Origin: JAHEDH01 sp965364515
GTDB taxonomy: Bacteria; Actinomycetota; Acidimicrobiia; Spongiisociales; ZC4RG35
Reading direction: 5' to 3'
Assembly: GCA_965364515.1 (NCBI GenBank)
Contig: CBDTXZ010000019.1
Span: 1-29,399 of the forward strand
Length of the DNA: 29,399 bases
Position numbers and translations under genes: made by a program. The notes beneath the pieces are model-generated. The model saw only the letters and a program-made list of their open reading frames with translations, searched no databases and had not been told where the DNA came from. This document shows, piece after piece, positions 28,570-29,399 of this stretch. Position 1 is the first letter of the stretch. The number at the start of each line of letters is the position of its first letter.

Positions 28570-29205
28570 CTAGTCGGATGTGATGTGATCGATCGGGTGT
28601 GCCTCCACCTCACCCGAGGTCTGCTCACGGATCGAGGCTGCGAAGGAGTCCGCCTTCGAGGCAGGCACCCGGACGGTGAGGGAGACGTCCTCGGCATACT
28701 CGGACGCGATGATCTCTGCGGCGACTGCTGCAAGGACCCCTTCGACGGCGGAGGAGAGGTCATAGGGGTGTGTGAGCCGAAATCCGGCCGTTCGTGTTCG
28801 AACGACGGTGTCAGCCGCATCGATGGCGGCGCCGGTGGCGGCCCCGTAGGCGCGGATCAAGCCGCCTGTGCCGAGGTTCGTGCCTCCGTAGTAGCGGGTC
28901 ACCACGGCCACGACGTTGGTGAGTTCTGCGGATTGCAGCCGTCTGAGAATCGGTGGGCCTGCCGTGCCGCCGGGCTCCCCATCGTCCGAAGAGCGCTCCC
29001 GATCCGATTCGAGGCGGTATGCCCAGCAATGATGCGTCGCCGAGGGCTCGCTCGCTCTGACCGCGTCGATCACCTGCTGGGCGGCAGCCTCGTCCACTGC
29101 GGGGGCGAGATCACAGATGAAACGAGAGCCCTTGATCTTGTCGATTTCGACTCTGATCGGCCGTGCCAGGACCAGCATCTCGGTGGCGGGGTTGGGCGAG
29201 GTCAT
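28570..29205 (-). CDS. YigZ/IMPACT family protein (UPF0029 with DUF1949)
   Basis: A 211-residue IMPACT-family protein. The N-terminal UPF0029 domain has KGSRFICDLAPAVDE, ATHHCWAYRL and the signature SDDGEPGGTAGPPIL, followed by VVAVVTRYYGGTNLGTGGLIRAYG. The C-terminal ferredoxin-like DUF1949 domain is at about 140-205. The family is linked to translation control in eukaryotes; its bacterial role is unclear. ATG at 29205 with GGAGA about 12 bases upstream; a later in-frame ATG (MLVLARP) is possible. Confidence 0.93.
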   Translation of the reverse strand: MTSPNPATEMLVLARPIRVEIDKIKGSRFICDLAPAVDEAAAQQVIDAVRASEPSATHHCWAYRLESDRERSSDDGEPGGTAGPPILRRLQSAELTNVVAVVTRYYGGTNLGTGGLIRAYGAATGAAIDAADTVVRTRTAGFRLTHPYDLSSAVEGVLAAVAAEIIASEYAEDVSLTVRVPASKADSFAASIREQTSGEVEAHPIDHITSD

Positions 29206-29302
29206 GCGGTGAGGATCTCCAGGAGTGAACGGGGCACTTCATCACAGGCTACGAGGGCCGGTGCACACGTCTGAGCGATGCCGGATATCGGTCTGGTCGT
29301 CC

Positions 29303-29308
29303 TACCTT
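29303..29308 (+). promoter_or_regulatory. putative -10 element for the right-edge gene
   Basis: TACCTT ends 7 bases before the GTG at 29316, with no Shine-Dalgarno sequence, again fitting a leaderless start. Confidence 0.3.
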
Positions 29309-29315
29309 TGTCCCG

Positions 29316-29399
29316 GTGCCGAGACTCAGATCACCTCTCTTCGCATTCGGTGCGCTCACCCTGACGGCCGCGCTCGCGCTCGGGATCGGCGCGATCGTC
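29316..29399 (+). CDS. N-terminus of an exported or membrane protein, cut by the window edge
   Basis: From a GTG at 29316 the frame reads VPRLRSPLFAFGALTL then TAALALGIGAIV: a short basic n-region followed by a long hydrophobic run, i.e. a signal peptide or first transmembrane helix. Only 28 codons are in the window, so the product cannot be named. Confidence 0.5.
   Translation, partial: MPRLRSPLFAFGALTLTAALALGIGAIV

Overview
This is the chromosomal replication-origin region of a high-GC actinobacterium. Gene content and order match the Mycobacterium/Actinomycetota origin neighbourhood: sigM – anti-sigma – trxB – trxA – cwlM | parB – parA – rsmG – jag – yidC – yidD – rnpA – rpmH || dnaA – dnaN – recF – dciA (DUF721) – gyrB – gyrA – DUF3566. 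A deep-branching, environmental member of the phylum (for example Acidimicrobiia-like) is my inference; no rRNA is present to place it.

Layout. 1-419: a 182-bp tandem repeat built of degenerate 7-bp units. 439-2652: a small ECF sigma factor, divergent from a rhodanese / MBL-rhodanese pair. 2659-4915: a degenerate PilT-like ATPase and an HDAC-family deacetylase on the minus strand. 4949-10772: a tightly coupled plus-strand run of GNAT, DegV, membrane pseudokinase with a discoidin-like ectodomain, SigM-type ECF sigma, membrane anti-sigma, small membrane protein, TrxB and TrxA. Several junctions are ATGA overlaps. 11088-12038: a CwlM-type protein whose amidase domain has lost its zinc ligands. 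12288-17228: minus-strand parB, parA, rsmG, jag, yidC, yidD, rnpA and rpmH, with two parS sites at 14527 and 14627. 17229-17720 and 19122-19312: the two DnaA-box regions flanking dnaA; the second has the layout of a basal unwinding element (DnaA boxes, C-rich spacer, four CTA trinucleotides, AT-rich DNA). 17721-26658: plus-strand dnaA, dnaN, recF, dciA, gyrB, gyrA. 26659-26939: a further DnaA-box cluster. 26940-29399: an unknown gene, DUF3566, a small coiled-coil protein, a YigZ/IMPACT protein and the start of an exported protein.

How the parts fit. The core replicates, segregates (ParAB-parS) and supercoils the chromosome and inserts membrane proteins (YidC, YidD, Jag). The left arm is an envelope-stress and redox module in the order known from mycobacteria. 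There the MurJ flippase carries a C-terminal pseudokinase and ectodomain next to sigM, and CwlM regulates peptidoglycan precursor synthesis. Here the pseudokinase stands alone without MurJ, CwlM is more eroded, and a nearby PilT homologue has lost both its Walker A lysine and its catalytic glutamate. Three apparently non-catalytic homologues of enzymes thus lie within about 10 kb.

Other points worth attention: rnpA lacks a conventional start codon for its conserved N-terminus and its frame stays open across all of rpmH; GyrB naturally carries EGN in place of the EGD motif; two loci hold inverted heptad repeats; and several genes look leaderless.
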